64,000 nt of DNA from Jiangella asiatica (GCF_004349065.1 NZ_SMKZ01000016.1:62001-126000); one strand, 5' to 3'; positions 26,236 to 35,616 are shown, numbered from the stretch's first letter. The notes: a model not told the origin generated them from the letters alone. Translations and numbers: made by a program.

Positions 26236-27332
26236 CACGCCACCCGGTAGCGCGCGAACGCGTCGTCGTCGAAGGCCGTGGACGCGCCCGGGGTGTCCGG
26301 CACGTGGAACGTGCCCTGGCGGATGTCGGCGGGCTCGGCGAAGACCTCCTGCAGCCACGGGATGCACTCGATCATCGGGACGGCGGCGTGCCCGGCGCCC
26401 AGGTGCTGGTGAACGCGCATCATATCCGCGTGGTGCGGCACCACCGGGACGTGGTGGGCCTGCGCCATCTCCGCCACCGCCAGCCACTCGGTGATGCCGC
26501 CGAGCCGGGTGACGTCGGCCTGCAGGTAGCCGACATTGCCGCGGCTGACGAAGTCGCGGAACGCCGTGCGCGAGTAGACGTGCTCACCCAGCGCGATCGG
26601 GATGTGGGTGGCGTCGGCCAGCCGGGCGTGGCCCTCGACGTCGTCGGGGTCCATCGGCTCCTCGAGCCAGGTGATGTCGAACGGCTCGAACCGGTGCGCC
26701 CAGCCCAGCGCGCGGGTGCGGTCCCAGCGCTGGTTGACGTCGATCATCAGGTCGACGTCGGGGCCGAGCGCCGCGCGCACCGCGGCGACGCGAGCGACGT
26801 CCTCGCGCGGGTTCGGCTTGCCGATCTTCATCTTCACGCCGGTCCAGCCCTGCTCCACGATCGCGGTCATCTCGTCGACCAGCCGCGGGACCTCGAAGTT
26901 CAGCCAGCCGCCGTCGGTGTTGTACGACGGGACCGAGCCGGCCTTGTGGCCGCCGACCAGGCGCCACAGCGGCAGCTCGCAGGCCTGGGCCTTGAGGTCC
27001 CACAGCGCGATGTCGACCGCCGCGAGCGCCATCTGGGTGACGCCGAGCCGTCCTACCCAGTGCGCGTCGGACCAGTACAGGCGCTCCCAGTGCCGCTGGG
27101 TGTCGCGGGGGTCCTCGCCCAGCAGCAGCGGCGTGTAGACGTCGTCGATGATCCGCGTGATCGCCTCGTCGCCGTGCGACAACGTGCTCGTGTAGCCGGT
27201 GCCGACGAGACCGTCGTCGGTGCGCACGAGCACGCCGGGCAGTCCCCAGCGGTCGGCGCGGTTGAACGCGTCCGTCACCAGTCGCGGGATCGGCACCCGC
27301 AGGATGAAGCTCTCGACCTGGACGATCTTCAC
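26235..27332 (-). CDS. Mandelate racemase/muconate lactonizing enzyme-type sugar-acid dehydratase
   Basis: 365 residues from a GTG at 27332 that overlaps the aldolase stop (GTGA). The enolase-superfamily catalytic set is present: KxK at Lys167/Lys169 (GVKMKIGK), metal ligands Asp198 (MIDVNQRW), Glu224 (TWLEEP) and Glu250 (ALGEHVYS), and a His pair at about 300 (VVPHHADM). This is the mandelate-racemase subgroup, most members of which dehydrate aldonic acids to 2-keto-3-deoxy acids. It would feed the HpcH-type aldolase and the hydratase encoded on either side. Confidence 0.9.
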   Translation of the reverse strand: MKIVQVESFILRVPIPRLVTDAFNRADRWGLPGVLVRTDDGLVGTGYTSTLSHGDEAITRIIDDVYTPLLLGEDPRDTQRHWERLYWSDAHWVGRLGVTQMALAAVDIALWDLKAQACELPLWRLVGGHKAGSVPSYNTDGGWLNFEVPRLVDEMTAIVEQGWTGVKMKIGKPNPREDVARVAAVRAALGPDVDLMIDVNQRWDRTRALGWAHRFEPFDITWLEEPMDPDDVEGHARLADATHIPIALGEHVYSRTAFRDFVSRGNVGYLQADVTRLGGITEWLAVAEMAQAHHVPVVPHHADMMRVHQHLGAGHAAVPMIECIPWLQEVFAEPADIRQGTFHVPDTPGASTAFDDDAFARYRVA

Positions 27333-28108
27333 GGCTCCATCACCGTGACCTCCTTCAGGTAGCGCCCGAACGCGTCGCCGGCCATGGCGATGTCGGCGGA
27401 CAGGGCGACGAACCGTGCGCCCAGCCCCAACCACCGGCGCGCGGCGGCCGGCGTAGGCGCGTACACGGCCGGCGCGACGCCCGCCGCCCCGGCCTGGCGC
27501 AGCAGTTCCCCGACGGCGGCGACGACATCGGCGTGTTCCGGCTGACCCGGCCGCCCGATGGCACCGGCCAGGTCGACCGGGCCGACGAAGACCCCGTCGA
27601 CACCGGGGACGGCGACGATCTCGGCCGCGGCCGCCACCCCCGCCGCCCCTTCGACCATGACCATCACCGCGACGCCGGCGGCGGCGTCGGCCAGGTACGA
27701 CGCCGACCAGCCGTGGCCCGCGCCGCGCACGTACGGGTTCACGCTGCGCGTGCCGTCCGGCGGGAACCGTGCGGCGGCGACCGCGGCCGCCGCCTCCTCC
27801 GGCCCGCCCACGTGCGGGACGATCACGCCATCGGCGCCGGCGTCCAGGGCGCGGCCGATGGCGGTCTCGGACAGCTCGCTCACGCGCACCAGCGCCGCCG
27901 CGCCGGCTCCGTGGGCGGCGGCGACCAGCGGCGACAGCTCCGGCACGTCATACGGGCCGTGCTCGAGGTCGAACACGACGGCGTCGAAGCCCGCGGCGGC
28001 CAGCGTCTCCACGATCTCGACGCGCGGCACCAGCACGAAGGTGGCGGTGAGCCGGGTCGACGGGTCACGCAGACGCGGCCGGAGCGAGAGTCCCGGACCG
28101 GCAGGCAT
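27329..28108 (-). CDS. HpcH/HpaI family aldolase
   Basis: 259 residues from an ATG at 28108. Family motifs: VVFDLEHGPYD, DAGADGVIVPHVGGPEEA, GTRSVNPYVRGAG, MVMVEGAAGV (metal Glu) and GVFVGPVDLA (metal Asp). These class II aldolases cleave 2-keto-3-deoxy sugar acids to pyruvate and an aldehyde. The -10 TAGTAT ends 6 nt before the ATG and no SD is visible, so the mRNA is probably leaderless. It is the first gene of the catabolic operon running down to 21950. Confidence 0.88.
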   Translation of the reverse strand: MPAGPGLSLRPRLRDPSTRLTATFVLVPRVEIVETLAAAGFDAVVFDLEHGPYDVPELSPLVAAAHGAGAAALVRVSELSETAIGRALDAGADGVIVPHVGGPEEAAAAVAAARFPPDGTRSVNPYVRGAGHGWSASYLADAAAGVAVMVMVEGAAGVAAAAEIVAVPGVDGVFVGPVDLAGAIGRPGQPEHADVVAAVGELLRQAGAAGVAPAVYAPTPAAARRWLGLGARFVALSADIAMAGDAFGRYLKEVTVMEP

Positions 28109-28121
28109 ACTGGCATACTAG
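28102..28121. promoter_or_regulatory. Tandem GntR-type operator between divergent aldolase and GH172 genes
   Basis: CTGGCATACTAG (28110-28121) matches 11 of 12 motif positions; CAGGCATACTGG just before it (28102-28113) matches 9. The 8-mer GGCATACT is exactly repeated in tandem at 28104 and 28112. On the minus strand TTGTCG, 18 bp, TAGTAT forms the aldolase promoter. Confidence 0.65.
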
Positions 28122-28154
28122 TGCGGAACTCTCTCGGCCGACAAGGATGGAACG

Positions 28155-29366
28155 ATGAGTCGACACCCGGTCCTCTCCACGTCCCTCGCTACGCTCTTCA
28201 GCGCCCGCCGGGCCCGCAGCCTGCGCGCGTCGTCGTTCGACCGCACCGGCGCCAACCAGGATTTCGTCCGCATCGGCCCAGGTGAGACGTTCACCCTCAT
28301 GGAGCACGACGGGCCGGGCTGCATCACCCACTTCTACTGCGCCCTGGTGCTGCCGGACGTGCGCGACTACCGCAACGCGATCCTGCGGTGCTACTGGGAC
28401 GGCGCCGCCGAGCCGTCGGTCCAGGTGCCGCTCGGCGACTTCTTCGGCATCGCGCACGGGCGCGTACGCGAGTTCGCCAGCCAACTGCTCGTCGTCAACC
28501 CCGGCATGGGCTCGTCGCACGGTCTCAACGCGTACTTCCCCATGCCGTTCGGCTCCGGCGCCCGGATGACCCTGGAGAACCGCGGGTCCACGCCGTTCGG
28601 GGGCCTCAGCGGCGCGTTCTGGTACCACGTCGACTACGAGGCCTACACCGAGCCACTGCCCGGCGACATCCAGCGCTTCCACGCCGCGTACCGGCAGGAA
28701 CGGCCGACGGTACCGGTCGGCGACCAGCCCAACGTGCAGTTCAACGACGAGCCCAACACCGACGGCGCCGAGAACTACGTCGCGCTGGACACGACCGGTG
28801 CCGGCCGGATGGTCGGCCTGCACCTGCAGGTCGACAACACCGCCGGACCGGTGTGGTACGGCGAGGGCGACGACATGGTCTTCGTCGACGGCGAGAGTTG
28901 GCCGCCGTCGATCCACGGCACCGGCAGTGAGGAGATCTTCGGCGGCGGCGCCTCGCCGAAGCACGCCTACGCCGGCCCGTACACGGGGTTCCACCTGGTG
29001 GAGTCGCCGCGCTACGACGGCCGCGTCGCCATGTACCGCTGGTACGTGCACGACCCCATCCACTTCTCCAGCTCGCTGCGGTGGACCGTCGAGCACGGCC
29101 ACGGCAACAACTTCGCCGTCGACTACGCCTCGGTGGCGTACTGGTACCAGGAGCCGCTCGCGACGCCGCACCCGCTGCCGGAGGCCGCGGCGACCCTCCC
29201 CCGCCTGGACGGCTACGACGAGGCGTGGGACGCCCTGCGCCAGGCACGCGACGAGGCCATGCGCGCGGGCTCCGGGCACGACGTCGTCAACGCCGCGAGC
29301 GTCGCGCTCTACGGCGGCGACTACGCGCGGGTCCGTGAGCTGCTCACGCCGCTGCTGGGCGGATGA
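28155..29366 (+). CDS. DUF2961 family protein (GH172, putative exo-alpha-D-arabinofuranosidase)
   Basis: 403 residues; ATG at 28155 with AAGGA upstream. GH172 hallmarks: FVRIGPGETFTLMEHDGPGCITHFY at the start, ILRCYWDGAAEPSVQVPLGDFFG, the acidic WYGEGDDMVFVDGE, the catalytic-region GTGSEEIFGGG, and YRWYVHDPIHFSSSLRWTVEHG. No signal peptide, so intracellular. GH172 includes difructose-dianhydride enzymes and exo-alpha-D-arabinofuranosidases. Followed by a serine hydrolase gene with ATGA overlap. Confidence 0.85.
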   Translation: MSRHPVLSTSLATLFSARRARSLRASSFDRTGANQDFVRIGPGETFTLMEHDGPGCITHFYCALVLPDVRDYRNAILRCYWDGAAEPSVQVPLGDFFGIAHGRVREFASQLLVVNPGMGSSHGLNAYFPMPFGSGARMTLENRGSTPFGGLSGAFWYHVDYEAYTEPLPGDIQRFHAAYRQERPTVPVGDQPNVQFNDEPNTDGAENYVALDTTGAGRMVGLHLQVDNTAGPVWYGEGDDMVFVDGESWPPSIHGTGSEEIFGGGASPKHAYAGPYTGFHLVESPRYDGRVAMYRWYVHDPIHFSSSLRWTVEHGHGNNFAVDYASVAYWYQEPLATPHPLPEAAATLPRLDGYDEAWDALRQARDEAMRAGSGHDVVNAASVALYGGDYARVRELLTPLLGG

Positions 29367-30460
29367 GCCCACCCGCGGGGACGGCACCCGCGCGGGTCAT
29401 GGAGCTCCTGGCCGACCTCGTCGACGGCGGCGAGGTCGGCCTGCAGGTGGCGGCCTACCTGCACGGTGAGCTCGTCGTCGACGCGTGGGCCGGCCTGGCC
29501 GACCGGCGGCACGAGCGCCCGGTCACCGCGGACACGCTGTTCCACGGCTGGTCGGCGGGCAAGGGTGTGACGGCCACCGCGGTGCACGTGGTGGCCGAGG
29601 CCGGCTGGGTGGACTACGACGCTCCGGTCGCCGCCTACTGGCCGGAGTTCGCCGAACGGGGCAAGGGCGCCGTGACGCTGCGACACGCCCTCACGCACGC
29701 CGCCGGCGTGCCGGACCTGCCTGACGGGGTGAATACGCCGGCCCAGCTGCACCGGTGGGACGACGTGTGCGCGGCCGTCGCGGACCTGGCGCCGCGCTGG
29801 GTCGCCGGCGCGGGCACGGGTTACCACGCCTTCACCTTCGGCTGGATCGTTGGCGAGGTCATCCGCCGCGCCACCGGCCGGACCGTCGACGACGTGGTGC
29901 GCGAGGACATCGCCGGCCCGCTGGGCGTGACCGGCTCGCTGTACTGCGCGGTGCCTCCGGACCAACTGCACCGGATGGCGGTGCTGGAGCTGCCGGCGCC
30001 CGACGCCTTGCCACCGCAGCCGCCGGCCCTCGCCGTCGGCCCGGACCTCGGCAACGACCCGGTCTTCCTCACCGCCAGCGTTCCGGCCGTGGGCACCATG
30101 ACCGCGCGGGCCCTGGCCCGCATGTACGCCGCTGTGATCGGGCCGGTCGACGGGGTCAGGCTGCTGCCGCCGGAGCGGGTCCGCGCCGCGTCCGCGGTAC
30201 AGACCTCCGCCGTCGACCAGGTCCTGCTCACACCGCTGCACAAGAGCCTGGGCTACCTCAACGGCCACGCCGGCACCGGCGGGCGCACGACCGCCTTCGG
30301 GATGAATGGCGCCGGCGGCGGCGTGGGCTTCGCCGACCCCGGCAGGGGCTTCGCGTTCGCCCTGATGCGCAACCGGATGAACGGCTTCGCCCCGGCGCCG
30401 CGCGACCCCGCCGAGGAGGTGGCCGCCGCCGTCCGGTCCGCCCTGGCCCTCAGCTCGTGA
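29363..30460 (+). CDS. Serine hydrolase of the beta-lactamase/EstB type
   Basis: 365 residues; ATG at 29363 overlaps the GH172 stop. The SxxK motif is Ser64-Ala-Gly-Lys67 (LFHGWSAGKGVT), the tyrosine motif is GYHAFTFGW, and GMNGAGGGVGFADP lies where the KTG-like third motif is expected. Class C beta-lactamase-fold esterases of this type cleave acyl esters. No signal peptide. Coupling to GH172 suggests it trims acyl groups from the same substrate; that is inference. Its 3' end overlaps the convergent phosphodiesterase gene by 11 nt. Confidence 0.85.
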   Translation: MSPPAGTAPARVMELLADLVDGGEVGLQVAAYLHGELVVDAWAGLADRRHERPVTADTLFHGWSAGKGVTATAVHVVAEAGWVDYDAPVAAYWPEFAERGKGAVTLRHALTHAAGVPDLPDGVNTPAQLHRWDDVCAAVADLAPRWVAGAGTGYHAFTFGWIVGEVIRRATGRTVDDVVREDIAGPLGVTGSLYCAVPPDQLHRMAVLELPAPDALPPQPPALAVGPDLGNDPVFLTASVPAVGTMTARALARMYAAVIGPVDGVRLLPPERVRAASAVQTSAVDQVLLTPLHKSLGYLNGHAGTGGRTTAFGMNGAGGGVGFADPGRGFAFALMRNRMNGFAPAPRDPAEEVAAAVRSALALSS

Positions 30461-31406
30461 CCCGGTCGGCGGGCTCCGGGTGCAGCGGGACCGCGGCCGT
30501 GCCGTCGAGGCCCCAGGCCGGATCGATCTCGACCCCGAGGTGGTGCAGGACCGTCGGCGCGACGTCCACCATTCGCACGCCGGCGCCGGCGGGCCCGCTG
30601 GCCACCGGGGCGTCGCCGCCGGACACCAGGGACCAGATCTGGCGGACCTCCGGCTCGCTGCCCCCGTGCCCGCCCGCGTCGACGTGCCCGTGGTCGGTGA
30701 CCGCGAGGAACAGCCAGTCCTCGTCGTCGTACCCGGGTCGGGCGCGCACCGCCTCCAGGATCGTTCCGATCGCCGCGTCCACCTCGTGGATGGCTCGCAG
30801 ATACTCGTCGGAAAGAGCGCCGAAGTGGTGCGCCGTGTGGTCGCAGTCGAGGAAGTAGACGTAGCCCAGGCCGGGGTCGCCCATCACTAGCTGCTGGATC
30901 ACCCAGTCCGCGATCCGCCGGGTGGAGGACGCGGACGGCCCGGAGCCGTCGTCGTAGTCGACCAGCAGCTTGACCGTCGGACTGCCGATGATCTGGTCGA
31001 TCAGGGGCGGCCAGTCACCGACGGCGAACGTGGCAAGCTCCGGCCGGAGCCCACCCAACCGCGTCAGGACGTCGGGGTAATGCCCCAGCGCGTTGGGGTC
31101 GATCCGGTTGTCGGCGACCAGGTGCTTGTCCGGCCACACTCCGGTGAGGAGGGTGCTGTGCCCGGGCCCGGAGGACGTCACGGCCCCGTGCACGTCGGGA
31201 TCGTGGGTGAGCGTGGGCCCCAGCCGGCCGCGCGCCGCCAGCGCGTCCAGGTGCGGCGTGTCAGCCTCGCGCAGCTTGTCGCGCCGCACCCCGTCGATGT
31301 CGAAGACCAGGACTTTCGGCCGGCGGCCGGCGGCGGCCGGCGTCGCGCCGCCGGCCGGCGCAGCGCCGGCGCCCCGGTCGGGCGCCGGCCAGCTGTCGCG
31401 CGTCAC
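30450..31406 (-). CDS. Alkaline phosphatase / nucleotide pyrophosphatase superfamily protein
   Basis: 318 residues from a GTG at 31406 that overlaps the upstream stop (GTGA). Motifs: VLVFDIDGVRRDKL (metal Asp), SSGPGHSTLLTGVWPDKH around the nucleophile region, VYFLDCDHTAHHFG and AVTDHGHVDAGGHGG (metal His/Asp). Members hydrolyse phosphomonoesters or diesters. It lacks a signal peptide. Following a secreted GH183-like enzyme, it may remove phosphate-linked substituents from a glycan fragment; the substrate is not evident. Confidence 0.85.
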   Translation of the reverse strand: MTRDSWPAPDRGAGAAPAGGATPAAAGRRPKVLVFDIDGVRRDKLREADTPHLDALAARGRLGPTLTHDPDVHGAVTSSGPGHSTLLTGVWPDKHLVADNRIDPNALGHYPDVLTRLGGLRPELATFAVGDWPPLIDQIIGSPTVKLLVDYDDGSGPSASSTRRIADWVIQQLVMGDPGLGYVYFLDCDHTAHHFGALSDEYLRAIHEVDAAIGTILEAVRARPGYDDEDWLFLAVTDHGHVDAGGHGGSEPEVRQIWSLVSGGDAPVASGPAGAGVRMVDVAPTVLHHLGVEIDPAWGLDGTAAVPLHPEPADRVTS

Positions 31407-32872
31407 GAGCCCGCACGATCGGCGAAGGTCACTTTGAGCACCGGGAAGTCCGAGCTGAAGATCGCGGTGGAGTGTGCGTAGGTCACGTACTGGACCCTAC
31501 CGTCCTGCTCGGCGTACTCCGGGTGCGCGAACCCCGCGTAGCTGATCGAGCCCAGGCCGGTCCCGGCCGCCGGCAGCGCCCGGCCGAGGAAGTGCGCCCG
31601 CGACCACGGTCCCTCGGGCCGCTGCGCGACCCGGTAGTGCAGGTCGTTGCTCAGCGGCACGCTGTAGATGGTCATGAACAGCTCGAAGTACGGGTTCCAG
31701 AACACCGAGGAGCCGGCCGCGCCGGCGGTGAGCGCGTTCGGCGTGCCTTCGGCCGGCGCCGGGACGGCGCACGCGATGTCCTTCGACCACGGCCTGGGGC
31801 ACTGCCGCGGGTCGCGGCTCTCCCCCGCGTAGAACTCCCACGCAGAGCGGTCCCAGACAGCGTCCGGCTTGCCCATCAACACTCGCGCGACGCGGCACTC
31901 CGAGGCCAGGAAGCCCCAGCAGCCGTAGGCGTACAGATGGTGGCCGTGAATCATCATGCCCTTGTCGAAGGCCCGGTCCGGCGTCGACGGGTCGGTGTCC
32001 CAGTCCCAGAGCGCGGTCGGGTTGGCGGGGTCGTCCGGGTGGGCCACGACCTGGCGCGCCCAGCCGTCGCCGTCGGCCGGATCCTCCGTCCACACGGCCA
32101 CGCCGAGCCCGACACCGTCGAAGGACAGTCCCCGGCAGGCCTCGACGCGGTTCGCGATGTCCTCGTCGGTGCACGGGAGGGGATTGTTCGGGTCGTCGGG
32201 GTTCGGCCGCTCCGCCAGCCGGTAGTGGTAGCGCGTGATGACGGCGTAGAAGGCCAGGATGCGGTCGCGGGCGTTGTCGGCGACGATCGACCCACCCCAG
32301 ATCGCCAGGTGGTCGCCGCACTGCATCCAGTCGACGCCCGCCGCCGGCTGGCAGCCCGCGGTGTCCGGGTCGGTGTCGGCGTGCTCGTGGCTCCACGCCT
32401 CCTCGTCGTCGTTGAGCTGCACGAACTCGCGCGGCCCGTCGGGTCCGCCGTCGTACTGCCAGTCGCTGATGCTGTCACTCATGTCCAGGTCGTACGTGCG
32501 GGCGCCGGTGTTGCCGAGGAAATTCACGCCGTCGCCGTTGGGTTCGGTCAATCCGGTGTCGCCGAACGACCAGTACGAGAAGCGCAGGCCGCGGCCGTTG
32601 TCGTAGCCGGCGCTCTGGCCGTTGTCGTGCCCGGCGATGAATGCCGGCTCGTCGAGTGGGCTGTACACGGTGCCGTCGGTCGCGGTCTCGTACCGAGGGC
32701 CGTTCGCCAGCGTCTCCGCCGACTCGACCGCGGGAACCGGTGGTGCGGCGGCTGGCTCGGGCGCGCTGGGTGCGCCGTCGCCGGCGGCGTCGGCGGGGAG
32801 TCCCGCCAGGCTCGCGACCAGCAGCGCCGTCCCGGTGAGTGTGGTGGTAACCAAGAGCGCGGGTCTCGGCAT
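31403..32872 (-). CDS. Secreted DUF4185-like protein (GH183-like)
   Basis: 489 residues. The ATG at 32872 has AAGGAGG upstream and opens a signal peptide (MPRPALLVTTTLTGTALLVA, ending near ADAAG). The mature part begins with a Pro/Ala-rich linker and then FIAGHDNGQSAGYDNGRGLRFSYWSFGDTGL, the GHDxGxS...FGDT pattern of DUF4185. Further blades include CGDHLAIWGGSIVADNARDRILAFY and GMMIHGHHLYAYGCWG. It is more divergent from the other two copies, and GH183 membership should be confirmed. Its -10 box TATACT sits inside a perfect operator. Confidence 0.68.
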   Translation of the reverse strand: MPRPALLVTTTLTGTALLVASLAGLPADAAGDGAPSAPEPAAAPPVPAVESAETLANGPRYETATDGTVYSPLDEPAFIAGHDNGQSAGYDNGRGLRFSYWSFGDTGLTEPNGDGVNFLGNTGARTYDLDMSDSISDWQYDGGPDGPREFVQLNDDEEAWSHEHADTDPDTAGCQPAAGVDWMQCGDHLAIWGGSIVADNARDRILAFYAVITRYHYRLAERPNPDDPNNPLPCTDEDIANRVEACRGLSFDGVGLGVAVWTEDPADGDGWARQVVAHPDDPANPTALWDWDTDPSTPDRAFDKGMMIHGHHLYAYGCWGFLASECRVARVLMGKPDAVWDRSAWEFYAGESRDPRQCPRPWSKDIACAVPAPAEGTPNALTAGAAGSSVFWNPYFELFMTIYSVPLSNDLHYRVAQRPEGPWSRAHFLGRALPAAGTGLGSISYAGFAHPEYAEQDGRVQYVTYAHSTAIFSSDFPVLKVTFADRAGS

Positions 32873-32903
32873 GAGATGCCTCCTTGCCCAGTAAGGTGTC
32901 ACG

Positions 32904-32915
32904 CTAGTATACAAG
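32904..32915. promoter_or_regulatory. GntR-type operator between divergent genes (perfect consensus)
   Basis: CTAGTATACAAG matches all 12 positions. It provides TATACT as -10 for the minus-strand DUF4185-like gene and TAGTAT as -10 for the plus-strand UxuA-like gene. Confidence 0.7.
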
Positions 32916-32954
32916 TACTCAAGTCGTTCTGACCAGATTTGGGGTGGATGCACC

Positions 32955-33941
32955 GTGCCGCTGTCCATCAAGCTCGCCGACGCTTTGACGCCGTCCCGCT
33001 CCCAGATGTGGGACCTGTGCCTGCAGCTGGGCGTCACACACGCCGTGTCGAGCATTCCCGAGGGTCCCGAGTACCCGTCGCCATGGGACTTCGACCATCT
33101 GTTCCGGCTCCAGCAGCGCTTCGCCGACGCCGGGATCACGCTGTCGGTCATCGAGTCCGCGCCGGCGGAGATCCAGGAGCCGATCAAACTCGGCCTGCCG
33201 GACCGCGACCGCCACATCGAGCAGTTCTGTCAGCTGCTGTCGAACATGGGGCGGCTGGGCATCCCCGTCATCTGCCACAACTGGATGGCCGGTTTCACCT
33301 GGCAGCGGACCTCGTTCGCGATCGAGGCCCGCGGCGGCGCCCTGGTCACCGGCTACGACCACCAGCGACTCGCGACGGCGCCGCTGTCACCGTGGGGCGA
33401 GATCAGCGAGTCCCAGCTCTGGGAGAACATGCACTACTTCCTGGAGCGGGTCGTGCCGGTCGCCGAGGAGAGCGGCGTGCGGCTGGCAGTCCATCCCGAC
33501 GACCCACCGATATCGCCGATCCGCGGCGTCTCCCGCATTCTCACCAGCCCCGAGGCCCTCAAGCGGGTCATCGATTTAGTGCCCAGCCCGAACAACGGCG
33601 TCACGCTCTGCCAGGGCACGGTGTCGTCGATGGGCGTGGACGTCGTCAAGGCCATCCACCTGCTCGGTTCCACCGGGCGTGTCTTCTTCGTCCACTTCCG
33701 CGACGTCCGCGGCGGGCCGGAGTCGTTCGTCGAGACCTTCCAGGACGACGGCCAGACCGACATGGCCGCCGCCATGCGGGCCTACGCCGACGTGGGCTTC
33801 GACGGGTACCTGCGCGTCGACCACGTGCCCACCATGGCCGGCGAGGACAACCAGGCCCCCGGCTACGAGACGCTGGGGCGGCTGTACGCACTGGGCTACG
33901 TGCGGGGCCTGGTACACGCGATCGAAGGGGACCAGCGATGA
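32955..33941 (+). CDS. Mannonate dehydratase-like TIM-barrel enzyme (UxuA family)
   Basis: 328 residues from a GTG at 32955 with GGGGTGG upstream. UxuA-type motifs: LGVTHAVSSIP, CHNWMAGFTW, LAVHPDDPP (metal His), NNGVTLCQGTVSSMG (Cys region) and FVHFRDVRGG followed by RVDHVPTM. These enzymes dehydrate aldonic acids to 2-keto-3-deoxy acids with Fe or Mn. It starts a tightly packed set with the RraA-like and SDR genes. Whether it acts on mannonate or another aldonate is unknown. Confidence 0.85.
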   Translation: MPLSIKLADALTPSRSQMWDLCLQLGVTHAVSSIPEGPEYPSPWDFDHLFRLQQRFADAGITLSVIESAPAEIQEPIKLGLPDRDRHIEQFCQLLSNMGRLGIPVICHNWMAGFTWQRTSFAIEARGGALVTGYDHQRLATAPLSPWGEISESQLWENMHYFLERVVPVAEESGVRLAVHPDDPPISPIRGVSRILTSPEALKRVIDLVPSPNNGVTLCQGTVSSMGVDVVKAIHLLGSTGRVFFVHFRDVRGGPESFVETFQDDGQTDMAAAMRAYADVGFDGYLRVDHVPTMAGEDNQAPGYETLGRLYALGYVRGLVHAIEGDQR

Positions 33942-34705
33942 CGGCCACGACGACCACCCGGGACGAGCCGCGGCGGCTCGACATCGACGACCTGGAGCGC
34001 ATCGCCCGGTTCCGGCGGGCCGGCTACGGCGGCAACGTCTCCGACGCGCTGTGGCACCTCGGCGTCACCGACACCGTCCTGTCCGCCGAGTTCACTCCCC
34101 TACGCCCCGGCATGGTGCTGACCGGTCGCGCCCTGCCGGTGAAGATCCACTCCCTTGCCGACCAGGGACTGTCGCCGGAGGAGGCCGCGGCCCAGGAGGC
34201 CGCGTGGGAGGCCGAAGGCGGTCATCCGCAAAAGCGCATGATGCGCCGGGTCGCCGACCGGCCCGACGGCACCATCCTGTGCTTCGACACCGGCCGCGAG
34301 ACCCAGGCGGCGCACTTCGGTGAGATGAGCTGCCAGTTGGCCTACGCGCACGGCTGCCGCGGCATGCTGCTGGCTGGCAACTGCCGCGACACCGAGTACG
34401 TCCTGCGGATGGCGGACTTCCCCGTGTACAGCTTCGGCACCCGCCCCAACGCGTTCGGCGGCTGGATCATCACCGACGTGGACCGGCCGATCTACCTGCC
34501 CGGCCACACGACCCACTCGGTGCGGATGACCTCCGGCGACTTCGTCTTCGGCGACAACGACGGTGTCCAGGTCATCCCCGAGGCGCTGGTCGACGAGGTG
34601 CTGTTGCGCGTCGAGAAGACCTTCGAGATCGAGAACGCCGAGCGGGAGCAGATCGCCGCGGGGATGCCGATCGACGAGGTGTACCGGGTCTTCGGGGTGC
34701 TGTGA
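33938..34705 (+). CDS. RraA-like family protein (aldolase/decarboxylase type)
   Basis: 255 residues; ATG at 33938 overlaps the previous stop (ATGA). Contains NVSDALWHLG, HGCRGMLLAGNCRDTEYV and GDNDGVQVIPEALVDEV, the metal and substrate motifs of the RraA/4-hydroxy-4-methyl-2-oxoglutarate aldolase fold. Members in catabolic clusters are retro-aldolases or oxaloacetate decarboxylases rather than RNase regulators. Likely acts on a keto acid made by the neighbouring dehydratases. Confidence 0.85.
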   Translation: MTATTTTRDEPRRLDIDDLERIARFRRAGYGGNVSDALWHLGVTDTVLSAEFTPLRPGMVLTGRALPVKIHSLADQGLSPEEAAAQEAAWEAEGGHPQKRMMRRVADRPDGTILCFDTGRETQAAHFGEMSCQLAYAHGCRGMLLAGNCRDTEYVLRMADFPVYSFGTRPNAFGGWIITDVDRPIYLPGHTTHSVRMTSGDFVFGDNDGVQVIPEALVDEVLLRVEKTFEIENAEREQIAAGMPIDEVYRVFGVL

Positions 34706-34712
34706 GGCCGTC

Positions 34713-35510
34713 ATGGGCGAGTTCACGGGCTCCGTCGCCGCCGTCACCGGCGGCTCCACCGGCATCGGCCGCGCGACGGTGGCGGCGCTCGCGCGCGGCG
34801 GCGCGCAGGTCGTCTACTGCAGCCACGACCCGGCGACGCTGCGTGAGGCGGGCCACGCGCTGGCGGAGTTCGGCGACGACGTCACCGCAGCGCGGGCCGA
34901 CGTCCGGTCCGCGGCCGACATGCGCGGCCTCATCGGGCTGGCCGCCGAGCGCTACGGCGGACTGGACGTGCTGGTGTGCTGCGCCGGAGTCCAGACCTAC
35001 GGCACCGCCGAGGACACCACGGAGGCCGATTGGCACACCGTCATCGACATCAACCTCACCGGGACGTTCCTCGCCGCCAAGGCCGCGATCCCCTACCTGC
35101 GCTCGCGTGGCGGCGGTGCCATCGTCGCCGTCTCCTCGGTCCAGGGCTTCGCACCGGCTCGGCGGGTCCTGGGCTACTCGGTGAGCAAAGCCGGCATCGA
35201 CGCCCTCGCCAGGTCGATGGCGGTCGACCACGCGCCGGACGGCATCCGGGTCAACAGCGTGGCGCCCGGCCCCGTCATGACGCCGCTGGTCACGGTCAGC
35301 GGCAACCCGGACGGCGACGCGGACCGCGACGGCCTGAACCCGGTGATCGCGCCGTCGGGTACACCGAACGGACGGATGGCCGGACCGGACGAGATCGCCG
35401 GTGTCGTGGCGTTCCTCGCCGGCCCGGCGGCCTCGTACGTGACGGGCGCGACGGTGGTGGTGGACGGTGGCATGCTCGCGAACCCGGGACGGGTGCTGCT
35501 GTCGGGCTGA
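34713..35510 (+). CDS. Short-chain dehydrogenase/reductase
   Basis: 265 residues, ATG at 34713, seven bases after the RraA-like stop. Classical SDR: TGGSTGIG cofactor loop, NAG replaced by CAG (VCCAGVQT), catalytic Ser in VSSVQGF, YSVSK for Tyr and Lys, and PGPVMTPL. Such enzymes oxidise sugars or 2-keto-3-deoxy acids; in L-fucose-type pathways an SDR oxidises the 4-hydroxyl before hydrolytic cleavage. Confidence 0.92.
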   Translation: MGEFTGSVAAVTGGSTGIGRATVAALARGGAQVVYCSHDPATLREAGHALAEFGDDVTAARADVRSAADMRGLIGLAAERYGGLDVLVCCAGVQTYGTAEDTTEADWHTVIDINLTGTFLAAKAAIPYLRSRGGGAIVAVSSVQGFAPARRVLGYSVSKAGIDALARSMAVDHAPDGIRVNSVAPGPVMTPLVTVSGNPDGDADRDGLNPVIAPSGTPNGRMAGPDEIAGVVAFLAGPAASYVTGATVVVDGGMLANPGRVLLSG

Positions 35511-35616
35511 GCCTGTCGCGCGATCTTCGCCCGCCACGGCGGCTACACTGCGAAGTGGGGGAAGCTGCCATGGTGACGACTGCGTGAGATTGGTGACACG
35601 CTCGCGATCTGGCGCT

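Noticed and set aside
33938-34705. RNase E inhibitor RraA
   Set aside because: Catabolic context and motifs favour the aldolase/decarboxylase branch of the fold.
35570-35587. Five-codon ORF (MVTTA) with GGGGGA upstream before the GntR gene
   Set aside because: Could be a leader peptide, but no attenuator-like structure accompanies it and such tiny frames are common by chance.
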